Below, piece by piece: positions 61,701-64,000 of a DNA stretch of 64,000 nucleotides. The notes under the pieces are model-generated. The model ran no database searches. It was not told the DNA's origin and was given only the letters and a program-made list of their open reading frames with translations. The DNA comes from Alviniconcha marisindica (lineage: Eukaryota; Mollusca; Gastropoda; Provannidae), in contig JABMCL010000865.1 of the NCBI GenBank assembly GCA_018857735.1, positions 235,001 through 299,000 on the forward strand, given 5' to 3'. A program made the position numbers and the translations under genes. The first letter of the stretch is position 1. Every line of letters starts with the position of its first letter.

Positions 61701-62640
61701 TGCATGGTCAGATTACAGCTGCCCACATGTTACAGGGAATCCACGTACATTATATATATACTAAATGCTGAAAAATGGCTGCAAATGCAGCTCATCTTGC
61801 TGACTGACTGCTGTCACCCTCTGGGCCTAAACCCAATGGCCCAGAACTGCCCACTGGACCAAGCCCACTTCACCAAGATACCCACCTGCCAGCTGTCTGA
61901 CTGCTGTCACCCTCTGGGCCTAACCCCAATGGCCCAGAACTGCCCACTGGACCAAGCCCACTTCACCAAGATACCCACCTGCCAGCTGTCTGATTGCTGT
62001 CACCCTCTGGGCCTAACCCCAATGGCCCAGAACTGCCCACTGGACCAAGCCCACTTCACAAAGATACCCACCTGTCAGCTGTCTGATTGCTGTCACCCTC
62101 TGGGCCTAACCCCAATGGCCCAGAACTGCCCACTGGACCAAGCCCACTTCACAAAGATACCCACCTGCCAGCTGTCTGATTGCTGTCACCCTCTGGGCCT
62201 AACCCCAATGGCCCAGAACTGCCCACTGGACCAAGCCCACTTCACAAAGATACCCACCTGCCAGCTGTCTGATTGCTGTCACCCTCTGGGCCTAACCCCA
62301 ATGGCCCAGAACTGCCCACTGGACCAAGCCCACTTCACCAAGATACCCACCTGCCAGCTGTCTGATTGCTGTCACCCTCTGGGCCTAATCCCAATGGCCC
62401 AGAACTGCCCACTGGACCAAGCCCACTTCCACCCACCGTCACGCATCTGTCCAGCCTGTCCCTGATTGCTGTCACCCTCTGGGCCTAACCCCAATGACCC
62501 CCCCCCCACCCCCCCCCCCCAAAAGCTGTCTGAAGCCCACTTCACCAAGATACGCACCTGTCAGCTGTCGAGTCTGCTGTCTGACTGCCGTCACCCTCTG
62601 GGCCTAACCCGAATGAGCCAAAACTGCCCACAAACTGGCC
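21626..62640 (-). CDS. CEP192: Centrosomal protein 192 (CEP192/SPD-2), all but the N-terminus
   Basis: CEP192 is the pericentriolar scaffold that recruits PLK4, Aurora A and gamma-tubulin to centrosomes. Thirty-three exons, listed separately, total 6636 nt (2211 residues plus stop) with matching phases at every junction. The N-terminal half in the window is acidic and disordered, with an 11-residue repeat and an MEILG motif that occurs twice. The C-terminal half is a chain of ASH/PapD-like beta domains. Diagnostic stretches match vertebrate CEP192: [33 protein letters not shown], and the final beta domain. Human CEP192 is about 2540 residues, so the start and a few hundred residues lie right of 64000. 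Two points are uncertain: a 94-nt intron or a 1-nt indel in the serine-rich region, and two small exons chosen by phase. The stop at 21626-21628 is the first repeat of a long 3' array. Confidence 0.92.
22025..22210 (+). repeat. ~35-bp repeat beside CEP192 exon 22212
   Basis: About five units with acattaccttgcaaa and gtgtgctaac. On the minus strand each unit carries a gttag donor-like motif, and the last abuts the real donor gttagt. Confidence 0.85.
22212..22385 (-). CDS. CEP192: CEP192 exon, last ASH domain
   Basis: 174 nt, phase 2 to 2. It encodes [20 protein letters not shown] and [12 protein letters not shown]. The acceptor is gctcacag, chosen for phase; a second AG 11 nt later would break the frame. 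The donor is gttagt. Confidence 0.9.
22429..22829. mobile_element. Dispersed repeat, copy 1
   Basis: About 400 bp bounded by acctgtttaca and gtaaacaggt as short inverted ends. The right ~215 bp (from actacacaaagcgcaatac) recurs at 51612-51828 in the same orientation. Confidence 0.6.
23150..24237 (-). repeat. Donor-derived 37-bp minisatellite (CEP192)
   Basis: About 27 units. On the minus strand each reads (a)agg|gtgagtcaggtgttgg-like sequence, so each repeats the donor of the exon at 24238. Confidence 0.93.
24238..24362 (-). CDS. CEP192: CEP192 exon (linker before the last domain)
   Basis: 125 nt, phase 0 in and 2 out. It encodes [19 protein letters not shown] and [20 protein letters not shown]. 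It corresponds to the polar linker before the final beta domain. The acceptor is gcgtgcacag and the donor is gtgagt, which starts a 37-bp array. Confidence 0.85.
24535..24705 (+). repeat. ~24-bp repeat
   Basis: About seven units with gtaagctatacacatagctg. Confidence 0.9.
24705..25190. other. CEP192 intron, no feature seen
   Basis: Unique and CT-rich sequence without a supported exon. Confidence 0.4.
25198..25329 (-). CDS. CEP192: CEP192 exon ([13 protein letters not shown])
   Basis: 132 nt, 44 codons, phase 0 to 0. It encodes [20 protein letters not shown], the F-x-P strand completing the same ASH domain. The acceptor is tttgccgcag and the donor is gtaaca. Confidence 0.92.
25360..26285 (+). 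repeat. ~90-bp minisatellite
   Basis: About nine units with agaactctactgtacatcaa, aactggtcaattacatcaaa and agggttgacagacactcc. Some units lack the middle part. Confidence 0.93.
26351..26526 (-). CDS. CEP192: CEP192 exon (APPYVKGAD)
   Basis: 176 nt, phase 1 in and 0 out. It encodes [20 protein letters not shown] and [20 protein letters not shown], nearly colinear with the vertebrate APPYVKG segment. The acceptor is tgtgtgcag and the donor is gtgagt. The acceptor and exon start recur in the array upstream. Confidence 0.93.
26527..27175 (-). repeat. Acceptor-derived array with CA tracts (CEP192)
   Basis: Five to six units of about 95-130 bp. Each has, on the minus strand, tgcag|agagtg(c/t) followed by sequence like the first ~27 nt of exon 26351-26526. 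The copy at 26800-26860 extends to about 45 nt of the exon. Confidence 0.92.
27180..27925. other. CEP192 intron, mostly unique, one TG tract
   Basis: TG-rich at 27562-27670. No other feature is recognised. Confidence 0.5.
27931..28117 (-). CDS. CEP192: CEP192 exon ([11 protein letters not shown])
   Basis: 187 nt, phase 0 in and 1 out. It encodes [19 protein letters not shown] and [15 protein letters not shown]. The acceptor is tctcttgcag and the donor is gtgagt. Confidence 0.87.
28542..28647 (-). CDS. CEP192: CEP192 exon ([18 protein letters not shown])
   Basis: 106 nt, phase 2 in and 0 out. It encodes [27 protein letters not shown] and TCNGKEK. The donor is taken as gttgga because that keeps frame with the next exon; the better-looking gtaacg 17 nt earlier would create a stop. 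The acceptor is gttcccag. Confidence 0.75.
28648..29215 (-). repeat. Acceptor-derived 44-bp minisatellite (CEP192)
   Basis: About 13 units. On the minus strand each has gttcccag|atcacatcagtg, a copy of the acceptor and first bases of exon 28542-28647 with a short internal deletion. Confidence 0.94.
29280..30183 (-). repeat. Donor-derived 37-bp minisatellite (CEP192)
   Basis: About 25 units. On the minus strand each has ggggaactcaaacca and gtggg(t/a)cttacctcaca, i.e. the last 15 nt and donor of exon 30184-30249. Some units keep the exact ccaaggtggg. Confidence 0.95.
30184..30249 (-). CDS. CEP192: CEP192 exon (FELSWPPSS)
   Basis: 66 nt, phase 2 to 2. It encodes [20 protein letters not shown]. 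The acceptor is gatgtttcag and the donor is gtgggt. Its last ~15 nt plus the donor are the unit of the adjacent array. Confidence 0.9.
30983..31165 (-). pseudogene. SAP-domain-like fragment inside a CEP192 intron
   Basis: A 60-codon open frame with [20 protein letters not shown], then KQELAACAG. This resembles the SAP-type helix found near the start of some transposon-associated proteins in invertebrates. It is short, has no matching splice phases, and is probably a remnant of a mobile element. Confidence 0.35.
31599..31656 (-). CDS. CEP192: CEP192 small exon ([12 protein letters not shown])
   Basis: 58 nt, phase 1 in and 2 out. It encodes [18 protein letters not shown] and aligns with the FQIVNNSVRLLR strand that precedes FELCWP in vertebrates. 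The acceptor is gtttttcag and the donor is gtatga. It was found because both neighbours required an exon of exactly this phase. Confidence 0.8.
31790..32345 (+). repeat. ~20-bp minisatellite
   Basis: About 25 degenerate units of the type aacacaaacatggtacacaa in a CEP192 intron. Confidence 0.93.
32372..32408 (+). repeat. Poly-C and CA tract
   Basis: A C run of about 20 followed by a short CA repeat. Confidence 0.9.
32442..32551 (-). CDS. CEP192: CEP192 exon ([12 protein letters not shown])
   Basis: 110 nt, phase 2 in and 1 out. It encodes [20 protein letters not shown] and [11 protein letters not shown], matching the WTVLPEH region of vertebrate CEP192. The acceptor is gtgcgtgcag and the donor is gtgggt. 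Confidence 0.88.
32560..33420. other. CEP192 intron, no confident exon
   Basis: An open frame with [15 protein letters not shown] lies at about 33250-33357 on the minus strand, but its splice phases do not fit the flanking exons. A short CA tract is at 32800-32870. Confidence 0.4.
33426..33621 (-). CDS. CEP192: CEP192 exon ([15 protein letters not shown])
   Basis: 196 nt, phase 1 in and 2 out. It encodes [20 protein letters not shown] and [12 protein letters not shown]. The acceptor is gtttcccag and the donor is gtcagt. Confidence 0.85.
34020..35180 (-). repeat. Donor-derived ~40-bp minisatellite (CEP192)
   Basis: About 28 units. On the minus strand each has catcctggaag|gtaggatctg or the shortened tggaag|gtaggatctg, i.e. 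the end and donor of exon 35181-35278. Confidence 0.95.
35181..35278 (-). CDS. CEP192: CEP192 exon ([12 protein letters not shown])
   Basis: 98 nt, phase 2 in and 1 out. It encodes [20 protein letters not shown] then DAVILE. The acceptor is gtttatgcag and the donor is gtagga. The last 11 nt and the donor are repeated about 28 times in the intron that follows. Confidence 0.85.
35700..36295 (+). repeat. ~65-bp A-rich minisatellite
   Basis: About eight units with gtactgaatttcccatgcca and a homopurine AAAAAG tract of variable length. Confidence 0.92.
36331..36452 (-). CDS. CEP192: CEP192 exon ([11 protein letters not shown])
   Basis: 122 nt, phase 0 in and 2 out. It encodes [20 protein letters not shown] and [14 protein letters not shown]. 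The acceptor is gttatcaacag and the donor is gtgcgt. The acceptor and the first 18 nt of the exon are repeated in the intron upstream. Confidence 0.9.
36453..37320 (-). repeat. Acceptor-derived ~57-bp minisatellite (CEP192)
   Basis: About 15 units. On the minus strand each has gttatcaacag|aaagtgg and tggttgccatgg, i.e. the acceptor and first 18 nt of exon 36331-36452. Confidence 0.95.
37636..37790 (-). mobile_element. SINE-like tail fragment
   Basis: ggtaggtaggtaggtagtgt followed by tgcttaatgtccgcagatgt. It resembles, reversed, the 3' tail of the element at 59250-59560. Confidence 0.4.
37850..38060 (+). repeat. ~36-bp degenerate repeat
   Basis: About six units with agttaaccaatgagaacac and cccagctgacca. 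Confidence 0.85.
38418..38500 (-). CDS. CEP192: CEP192 exon ([14 protein letters not shown])
   Basis: 83 nt, phase 1 in and 0 out. It encodes [19 protein letters not shown]. The acceptor is ttgagcag and the donor is gtcagt. Confidence 0.87.
38820..38955 (+). repeat. Degenerate (CA)n
   Basis: CA-rich, upstream (plus sense) of CEP192 exon 38987. Confidence 0.9.
38987..39167 (-). CDS. CEP192: CEP192 exon ([16 protein letters not shown])
   Basis: 181 nt, phase 0 in and 1 out. It encodes [19 protein letters not shown] and [20 protein letters not shown], one of the most diagnostic CEP192 stretches. The acceptor is cttggtgcag and the donor is gtgaga. Confidence 0.93.
39320..39658 (+). repeat. ~118-bp repeat with poly-G, partly donor-derived
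   Basis: Two to three units with gaaatgaaaaggataac, acaactgggggg and a GA/G tract. The unit near 39494 also carries ctcacagagtatttgc, the end of CEP192 exon 39659-39817 with its donor. Confidence 0.88.
39659..39817 (-). CDS. CEP192: CEP192 exon ([18 protein letters not shown])
   Basis: 159 nt, 53 codons, phase 0 to 0. It encodes [20 protein letters not shown], the F-x-P strand of an ASH domain. The acceptor is ggttgacag and the donor is gtgggt. A copy of this donor junction with the exon end recurs at about 39494-39510. Confidence 0.9.
40110..40635 (+). repeat. ~22-bp minisatellite
   Basis: About 23 units of gtgaagtggtaacagcacag type. Confidence 0.94.
40750..40837 (-). CDS. CEP192: CEP192 exon ([12 protein letters not shown])
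   Basis: 88 nt, phase 2 in and 0 out. It encodes [20 protein letters not shown] and SYDCFK. The acceptor is tctgctgcag and the donor is gtaaca. Confidence 0.9.
41030..41135 (+). repeat. ~33-bp repeat, three copies
   Basis: The unit contains aaaaggaatcatctgttgta. Confidence 0.9.
41221..41373 (-). CDS. CEP192: CEP192 exon ([16 protein letters not shown])
   Basis: 153 nt, phase 2 to 2. It encodes [19 protein letters not shown], the start of the next ASH domain. The acceptor is tgctggcag and the donor is gtgagt. Confidence 0.9.
41385..41790 (+). repeat. ~48-bp minisatellite
   Basis: About eight units with gatcaacacactgcagtcta and caacccaacactgaatca. It starts about 12 bp upstream (minus sense) of the acceptor of exon 41221-41373. 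Confidence 0.93.
42130..42606 (-). repeat. Donor-derived 65-bp minisatellite (CEP192)
   Basis: About seven units. On the minus strand each copies atattctctccgctggagag through taccagag|gtcagtactg of exon 42607-42821, about 45 nt of coding sequence plus the donor. Confidence 0.96.
42607..42821 (-). CDS. CEP192: CEP192 exon, ASH domain
   Basis: 215 nt, phase 0 in and 2 out. It encodes [36 protein letters not shown] and YRYQR, a canonical ASH domain core. The acceptor is catgttgcag. The first donor gtcagt is assumed, but at least six nearly identical donors follow in a 65-bp array that copies the last ~45 nt of the exon. Confidence 0.9.
43340..44215 (+). repeat. CA compound array
   Basis: CA tracts of variable length alternate with cagtgatgctgtgggcaacc and cacatattacac. 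Confidence 0.94.
44330..44662 (+). mobile_element. 3' end of a CR1/L2-like LINE
   Basis: A short frame [13 protein letters not shown] resembles the C-terminus of CR1/L2-type reverse transcriptases. It is followed by an untranslated stretch and a (TTA)n tail at 44645-44662. The TG tract at 44512-44540 is internal. The 5' part is missing. Confidence 0.5.
44670..45030. other. CEP192 intron, no feature seen
   Basis: Unique AT-rich sequence. Confidence 0.4.
45037..45176 (-). CDS. CEP192: CEP192 exon (VDVEVDTP)
   Basis: 140 nt, phase 1 in and 0 out. It encodes [17 protein letters not shown] and [18 protein letters not shown]. The acceptor is agctttag and the donor is gtcagt. Confidence 0.9.
45290..45625 (+). 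repeat. ~20-bp minisatellite
   Basis: About 16 units of the type cacttgagtgaatcacctga. Confidence 0.93.
45815..46775 (+). repeat. ~46-bp minisatellite
   Basis: About 21 units with tcatcgtgcagtccaccagt and ctacacagtaccacatggc. Confidence 0.95.
46790..47438. other. CEP192 intron, A-rich, no feature seen
   Basis: It has a long A run near 47190 and a G run near 47408. No exon is supported. Confidence 0.4.
47439..47640 (-). CDS. CEP192: CEP192 exon (SSVWHCFTF)
   Basis: 202 nt, phase 0 in and 1 out. It encodes [15 protein letters not shown] and [16 protein letters not shown], aligning with a WRCFTF segment in vertebrate CEP192. The acceptor is cctggtttcag and the donor is gtgaga. Confidence 0.9.
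47690..48130 (+). repeat. ~27-60-bp array, part 1
   Basis: Units with cactgggctactgacaaaca and taattcactgggct, the same family as 48440-48958. Confidence 0.9.
48165..48330 (+). mobile_element. SINE fragment
   Basis: gcatggttgtatggtgtaca and ggcagcagtttca match, in reverse orientation, the body of the element at 58630-59075. Confidence 0.6.
48440..48958 (-). repeat. Donor-associated array, part 2 (CEP192)
   Basis: About 17 units. On the minus strand each has tgtcagtagcccag, close to the exon 48960 border ct|gtgagtagcccag, so the donor with a few exon bases appears repeated. Confidence 0.88.
48960..49082 (-). CDS. CEP192: CEP192 exon, ASH domain start
   Basis: 123 nt, 41 codons, phase 0 to 0. 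It encodes [20 protein letters not shown] and [19 protein letters not shown]. The acceptor is gatgctgcag and the donor is gtgagt. Confidence 0.9.
49153..49675. mobile_element. Non-autonomous DNA element with 24-bp terminal inverted repeats
   Basis: The left end 49153-49176 and right end 49652-49675 are perfect inverted copies (cccagtaaacatgccggatc then caat). The 475-bp interior is rich in ggcccg and cttctggc motifs and has no coding capacity. A target-site duplication is not clear. It is inserted in a CEP192 intron 70 bp from the exon at 48960-49082. Confidence 0.75.
49680..50215. other. CEP192 intron, no feature seen
   Basis: Mostly unique. Two imperfect inverted segments near 49940 and 50080 share ccccttttcaaagccaca-like sequence. 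Confidence 0.4.
50217..50262 (+). repeat. (TG)n microsatellite
   Basis: About 20 TG units. Confidence 0.95.
50305..51242 (-). repeat. ~35/70-bp minisatellite ending at a CEP192 donor
   Basis: About 25 units with tactcctaatggaagaaaaa and tactcttaatagaagagaat. On the minus strand the unit gagtagtcacagtcatattc resembles the real donor region gtagtgactgtattcttc. Confidence 0.92.
51243..51377 (-). CDS. CEP192: CEP192 exon, ASH domain end
   Basis: 135 nt, 45 codons, phase 0 to 0. It encodes [20 protein letters not shown], the typical F-x-P-x-x-x-G strand of PapD-like domains. The acceptor is ccgtttcag. The donor is gtagtg, and similar sequence recurs in the adjacent array. Confidence 0.88.
51612..51828. 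mobile_element. Dispersed repeat, copy 2
   Basis: Starts actacacaaagcacagtaca and ends gtaaacaggt. Aligns over its length with 22616-22829. Confidence 0.65.
51886..52160 (-). CDS. CEP192: CEP192 exon, first ASH/PapD-like domain in the window
   Basis: 275 nt, phase 1 in and 0 out. It encodes [38 protein letters not shown] and [14 protein letters not shown], the alternating beta pattern of an ASH domain with the usual N-R-S turn. The acceptor is ttttcctag and the donor is gtaagt. Confidence 0.88.
52690..53110 (+). repeat. Poly-C compound array beside a CEP192 exon
   Basis: Four to five units of about 100 bp, each with tcaaatgatacttgtactca, aaactgagacccactccc and a C run of 13-25 bases. In the CEP192 transcript these are G runs. 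Confidence 0.94.
53161..53695 (-). CDS. CEP192: CEP192 exon following the serine-rich exon
   Basis: 535 nt, phase 0 in and 1 out. It encodes [20 protein letters not shown] and KYLISND, and ends with [19 protein letters not shown]. The donor is gtaagg. The proposed acceptor is cttctccgccag. The frame differs by one base from the upstream exon if no intron is assumed. Poly-C arrays start just past the donor. Confidence 0.8.
53790..55453 (-). CDS. CEP192: CEP192 large serine-rich exon
   Basis: 1664 nt, about 555 residues, phase 1 in. It starts [16 protein letters not shown] and contains a conserved-looking helix ([33 protein letters not shown]). A long Ser/Gln-rich disordered stretch follows, with the motif MEILG twice ([10 protein letters not shown] and [12 protein letters not shown]). 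It is ended at a weak donor gtgaac so that the frame matches the downstream part. Alternatively the exon continues and carries a 1-nt insertion between 53696 and 53789. Confidence 0.82.
55454..56170. other. CEP192 intron, no feature seen
   Basis: Unique AT-rich sequence with no supported exon or repeat. Confidence 0.4.
56177..56306 (-). CDS. CEP192: CEP192 exon ([14 protein letters not shown])
   Basis: 130 nt, phase 0 in and 1 out. It encodes [20 protein letters not shown] and [17 protein letters not shown]. The acceptor is gtttgcag and the donor is gtcagt. Confidence 0.82.
56385..57115 (+). repeat. ~34-bp and ~100-bp arrays
   Basis: About 12 units of acacccaaacacatgacata type, then three larger units with caccacattctctgttcaca and gcctgcgataaaccactgcc. 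Confidence 0.93.
57300..57476 (-). CDS. CEP192: CEP192 exon (acidic segment)
   Basis: 177 nt, 59 codons, phase 0 to 0. It encodes [19 protein letters not shown] and ends GGDPNVPR. The strong acidity is of the kind used by CEP192 to bind PLK4 (family knowledge; the exact site is not assigned). The acceptor is ctccccag and the donor is gtgaga. Confidence 0.82.
57532..57610 (+). mobile_element. SINE-tail fragment of a type common in molluscs
   Basis: Tandem gtaa units followed by gttggtgttttacgcccagt and caaccggtacag. The family recognition is from memory. Confidence 0.45.
57880..58225 (+). repeat. ~36-bp minisatellite
   Basis: About ten units with gtgatgtcatctgaccaata and atgccaagaga. Confidence 0.94.
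58322..58386 (-). CDS. CEP192: CEP192 exon ([13 protein letters not shown])
   Basis: 65 nt, phase 1 in and 0 out. It encodes [20 protein letters not shown], acidic and helical. The acceptor is ctgtctcag and the donor is gtacgt. Confidence 0.8.
58630..59075 (-). mobile_element. tRNA-headed SINE
   Basis: On the minus strand it begins at 59073 with a tRNA-like head: tagctcagtggatagagcg (A box) and gggttcgaatccc (B box). About 370 bp of body follows, and the opposite end has atatagcgct-like sequence. A fragment of the body is also at 48165-48330. Confidence 0.7.
59250..59560 (+). mobile_element. Second tRNA-headed SINE
   Basis: The head at 59257-59330 has tggcctagtggtaaggcgt and ggttcgaatctg, with pairing ends gagccg and cggctc. 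The tail is tgtggacgttaagcaccatg then tttacttactta. A related tail is at 37636. Confidence 0.65.
59565..59920. other. CEP192 intron, no feature seen
   Basis: A-rich sequence without recognised features. Confidence 0.4.
59926..60009 (-). CDS. CEP192: CEP192 exon ([11 protein letters not shown])
   Basis: 84 nt, phase 1 to 1. It encodes [20 protein letters not shown] then DDNFQSA, a conserved-looking acidic helix. The acceptor is ctgaacag and the donor is gtgact. Confidence 0.8.
60030..60310 (+). repeat. ~81-bp repeat, three copies
   Basis: The unit contains attgtactttttctcaaaac and attatcacctttgctagaca. Confidence 0.9.
60424..60492 (-). CDS. CEP192: CEP192 probable cassette exon
   Basis: 69 nt, phase 1 to 1, so it can be included or skipped without changing frame. 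It encodes [20 protein letters not shown]. The acceptor is gcttttcag and the donor gtattt is weak. The evidence is the open frame and perfect phase between its neighbours. Confidence 0.5.
60831..61222 (-). CDS. CEP192: CEP192 exon with an 11-residue coding minisatellite
   Basis: 392 nt, phase 2 in and 1 out. After [20 protein letters not shown] there are eight tandem 11-residue units of the type [11 protein letters not shown] (33-bp DNA unit), then a basic tail PKRKMDK. The acceptor is tgtttcag and the donor is gtgagt. The repeats suggest a flexible linker (inference). Confidence 0.75.
61225..61790. other. CEP192 intron, no feature seen
   Basis: Unique sequence, no supported exon. Confidence 0.4.
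61795..62557 (-). repeat. Exon-and-donor-derived 93-bp minisatellite (CEP192)
   Basis: About eight units. On the minus strand each contains ggttaggcccagagggtgac, cagacagct(g)gcag and the donor gtgggtatcttggtgaag, copying the inside and donor of exon 62558-62640. Confidence 0.95.
62558..62640 (-). CDS. CEP192: CEP192 exon (first one recognised in the window)
   Basis: 83 nt, phase 0 in and 2 out. It encodes [19 protein letters not shown]. The acceptor is gtttattccag and the donor is gtgcgt. Parts of this exon and its donor form the unit of the 93-bp array directly downstream. It is placed in CEP192 because its phase and reading frame join the next exon. Confidence 0.65.
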
Positions 62641-62939
62641 CTGGAATAAACAAACATATTCACACAATGCAACTTTTTGGTTCTGTTTTTTAAATAAAGA
62701 AATGACAGCATGCTGCTTTAAGCAAGAACAACAACAAACTCACTGATTACAGGTTCACAAGCATGAGAGCGGGTGTGCTGTTGGAAGACAAAACACTTGT
62801 GCGTAACTTTGTGTCTTCAATTTTAACATGTCAGAAGCATGGTTCACTGGGTCCTAGTATGCATAGGCATGTGCTTCAGCATTGGTCAGCTGTGGCAGAA
62901 ATACTGACCGAAATGTTCTCTTTACACAGAAATACCTTT

Positions 62940-63495
62940 TGTGAAGAAATACACAAGTTTACGAATGACTAGACACCATCAGAACTGGGCTGTAAAGGCA
63001 GAGTTGAGAATAGTTTGTGAATGACTAGACACCAACAGAACTGGGCTGTGAAGGCAGTGTTGAGAATAGTTTGTGAATGACTAGACACCATCAGAACTGG
63101 GCTGTGAAGGCAGAGTTGAGAATAGTTTGTGAATGACTAGACACCAACAAAACTGGGCTGTGATGGCAGAGTTGAGAATAGTTTGTGAATGACTAGACAC
63201 CAACAGAACTGGGCTGTGAGAATAGTTTGTGAATGACTAGACACCATCAAAACTGGGCTGTAAAGGCAGAGTTGAGAATAGTTTGTGAATGACTGGACAC
63301 CATCAGAACTGGGCTGTGAAGGCAGAGTTGAGAATAGTTTGTGAATGACTAGACACCAACAGAACTGGGCTGTGAGAATAGTTTGTGAATGACTAGACAC
63401 CATCAGAACTGGGCTGTGAAGGCAGAGTTGAGAATAGTTTGTGAATGACTAGACATGAACAAAACTGGGCTGTGAAGGCAGAGTTGAGAACAGAG
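62940..63495 (-). repeat. ~57-bp minisatellite with acceptor-like motif
   Basis: About ten units. On the minus strand each has ctctgccttcacag|cccag and tctgatggtgtctagtcatt. Two units lack the gcctt part. Confidence 0.93.
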
Positions 63496-63499
63496 TGAT

Positions 63500-63885
63500 G
63501 GGTGTGCAAGTAGCATCATTACCACATCAAATGCATTTTTAAGACAAGCCGGTGTCAGATTCTGTGGATTAGATCAAGACATAATGCATTTCCACAGCAG
63601 ACATAATGATAAAAACGAAATAAGAAATAGACACAACAGTTTTTAAAGGTATTTTTTCAATAATAAATTTGTAGTCTAATTTGTTAAAAAACGATGTTTA
63701 ATAGTCACAAAAACAGCATTTTGGGTCTTTAAGTTTGTGTGCGTGACGTCATAAAAAGTAGGGCATGAGCGTATATTATGCCACGAGCGCAGAGCTGACT
63801 TTTTTGAGTGGGTCAACACACCTGGATCTTAAGGAATTCAAATCTGAAGCAAAAAAGTATTTCTGTGGCATAAATATTGATGGAA
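63500..63885. other. Flank upstream of the recognised CEP192 exons, no feature seen
   Basis: Unique AT-rich sequence. Confidence 0.4.
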
Positions 63886-63889
63886 CCAC

Positions 63890-64000
63890 TGTGCAAGGCC
63901 TGGAAGTGTTTGCACAATGGCTATGTTTTCAGATTGGCTATTTACACACTGTCTGTGTTTTCAGATCAGCTGTTTGCACACCAGCTATGTTTTCAGATCG
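63890..64000 (+). repeat. ~35-bp repeat running off the right edge
   Basis: Three units with ctatgttttcagattggct and variants. Confidence 0.85.

Noticed and set aside
61611..62465. A 284-codon open frame with seven 31-residue repeats.
   Set aside because: It is antisense to the 93-bp array, which stays open only because 93 is a multiple of 3. No start context, splice sites or homology.

Overview
The window looks like nuclear DNA of a mollusc, most likely a gastropod (inference). It has split genes with GT-AG introns, very dense minisatellites and CA/TG microsatellites, tRNA-headed SINE-like elements, and a tail-repeat family typical of molluscs. There is no sign of a bacterial, viral or organellar genome. 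Two protein-coding genes lie tail to tail. Neither promoter is in the window.

Left, plus strand, 752-13246: the 3' part of acyloxyacyl hydrolase (AOAH), the secreted or lysosomal lipase that deacylates bacterial lipopolysaccharide. Ten constitutive exon positions give 350 residues plus stop, covering the GDS nucleophile block, the GND block and the DGFH block. All splice phases agree (1053 nt). One 40-nt exon is present in two alternative tandem copies (4512-4551 and 4623-4662), which look mutually exclusive. The saposin-like N-terminus lies off the left edge.

Middle, 13247-21625: the region between the two stop codons, about 8.4 kb. It holds an AOAH poly(A) signal, several short tandem arrays and, probably, a long CEP192 3' UTR.

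Right, minus strand, 62640 down to 21626: most of CEP192 (the SPD-2 centrosome scaffold). It is resolved here into 33 exons (about 2211 residues plus stop) with consistent phases, from a disordered acidic N-terminal half, through one large serine-rich exon, to a long series of ASH/PapD-like domains and the stop codon. The gene start is off the right edge.

The most unusual property is the origin of the minisatellites. Nearly every intron carries one, and at least a dozen arrays are built from the exon-intron junction itself: the repeat unit contains the end of the neighbouring exon plus its own splice donor or acceptor, and in one case the stop codon. One AOAH exon is flanked on both sides, by about 20 copies of its own acceptor and about 20 copies of its own donor. 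This gives dozens of decoy splice sites and is the strongest candidate for an undescribed phenomenon here. Other mobile DNA includes a 0.5-kb element with 24-bp terminal inverted repeats, SINE-like copies, a LINE 3' tail and a dispersed repeat present in two introns.
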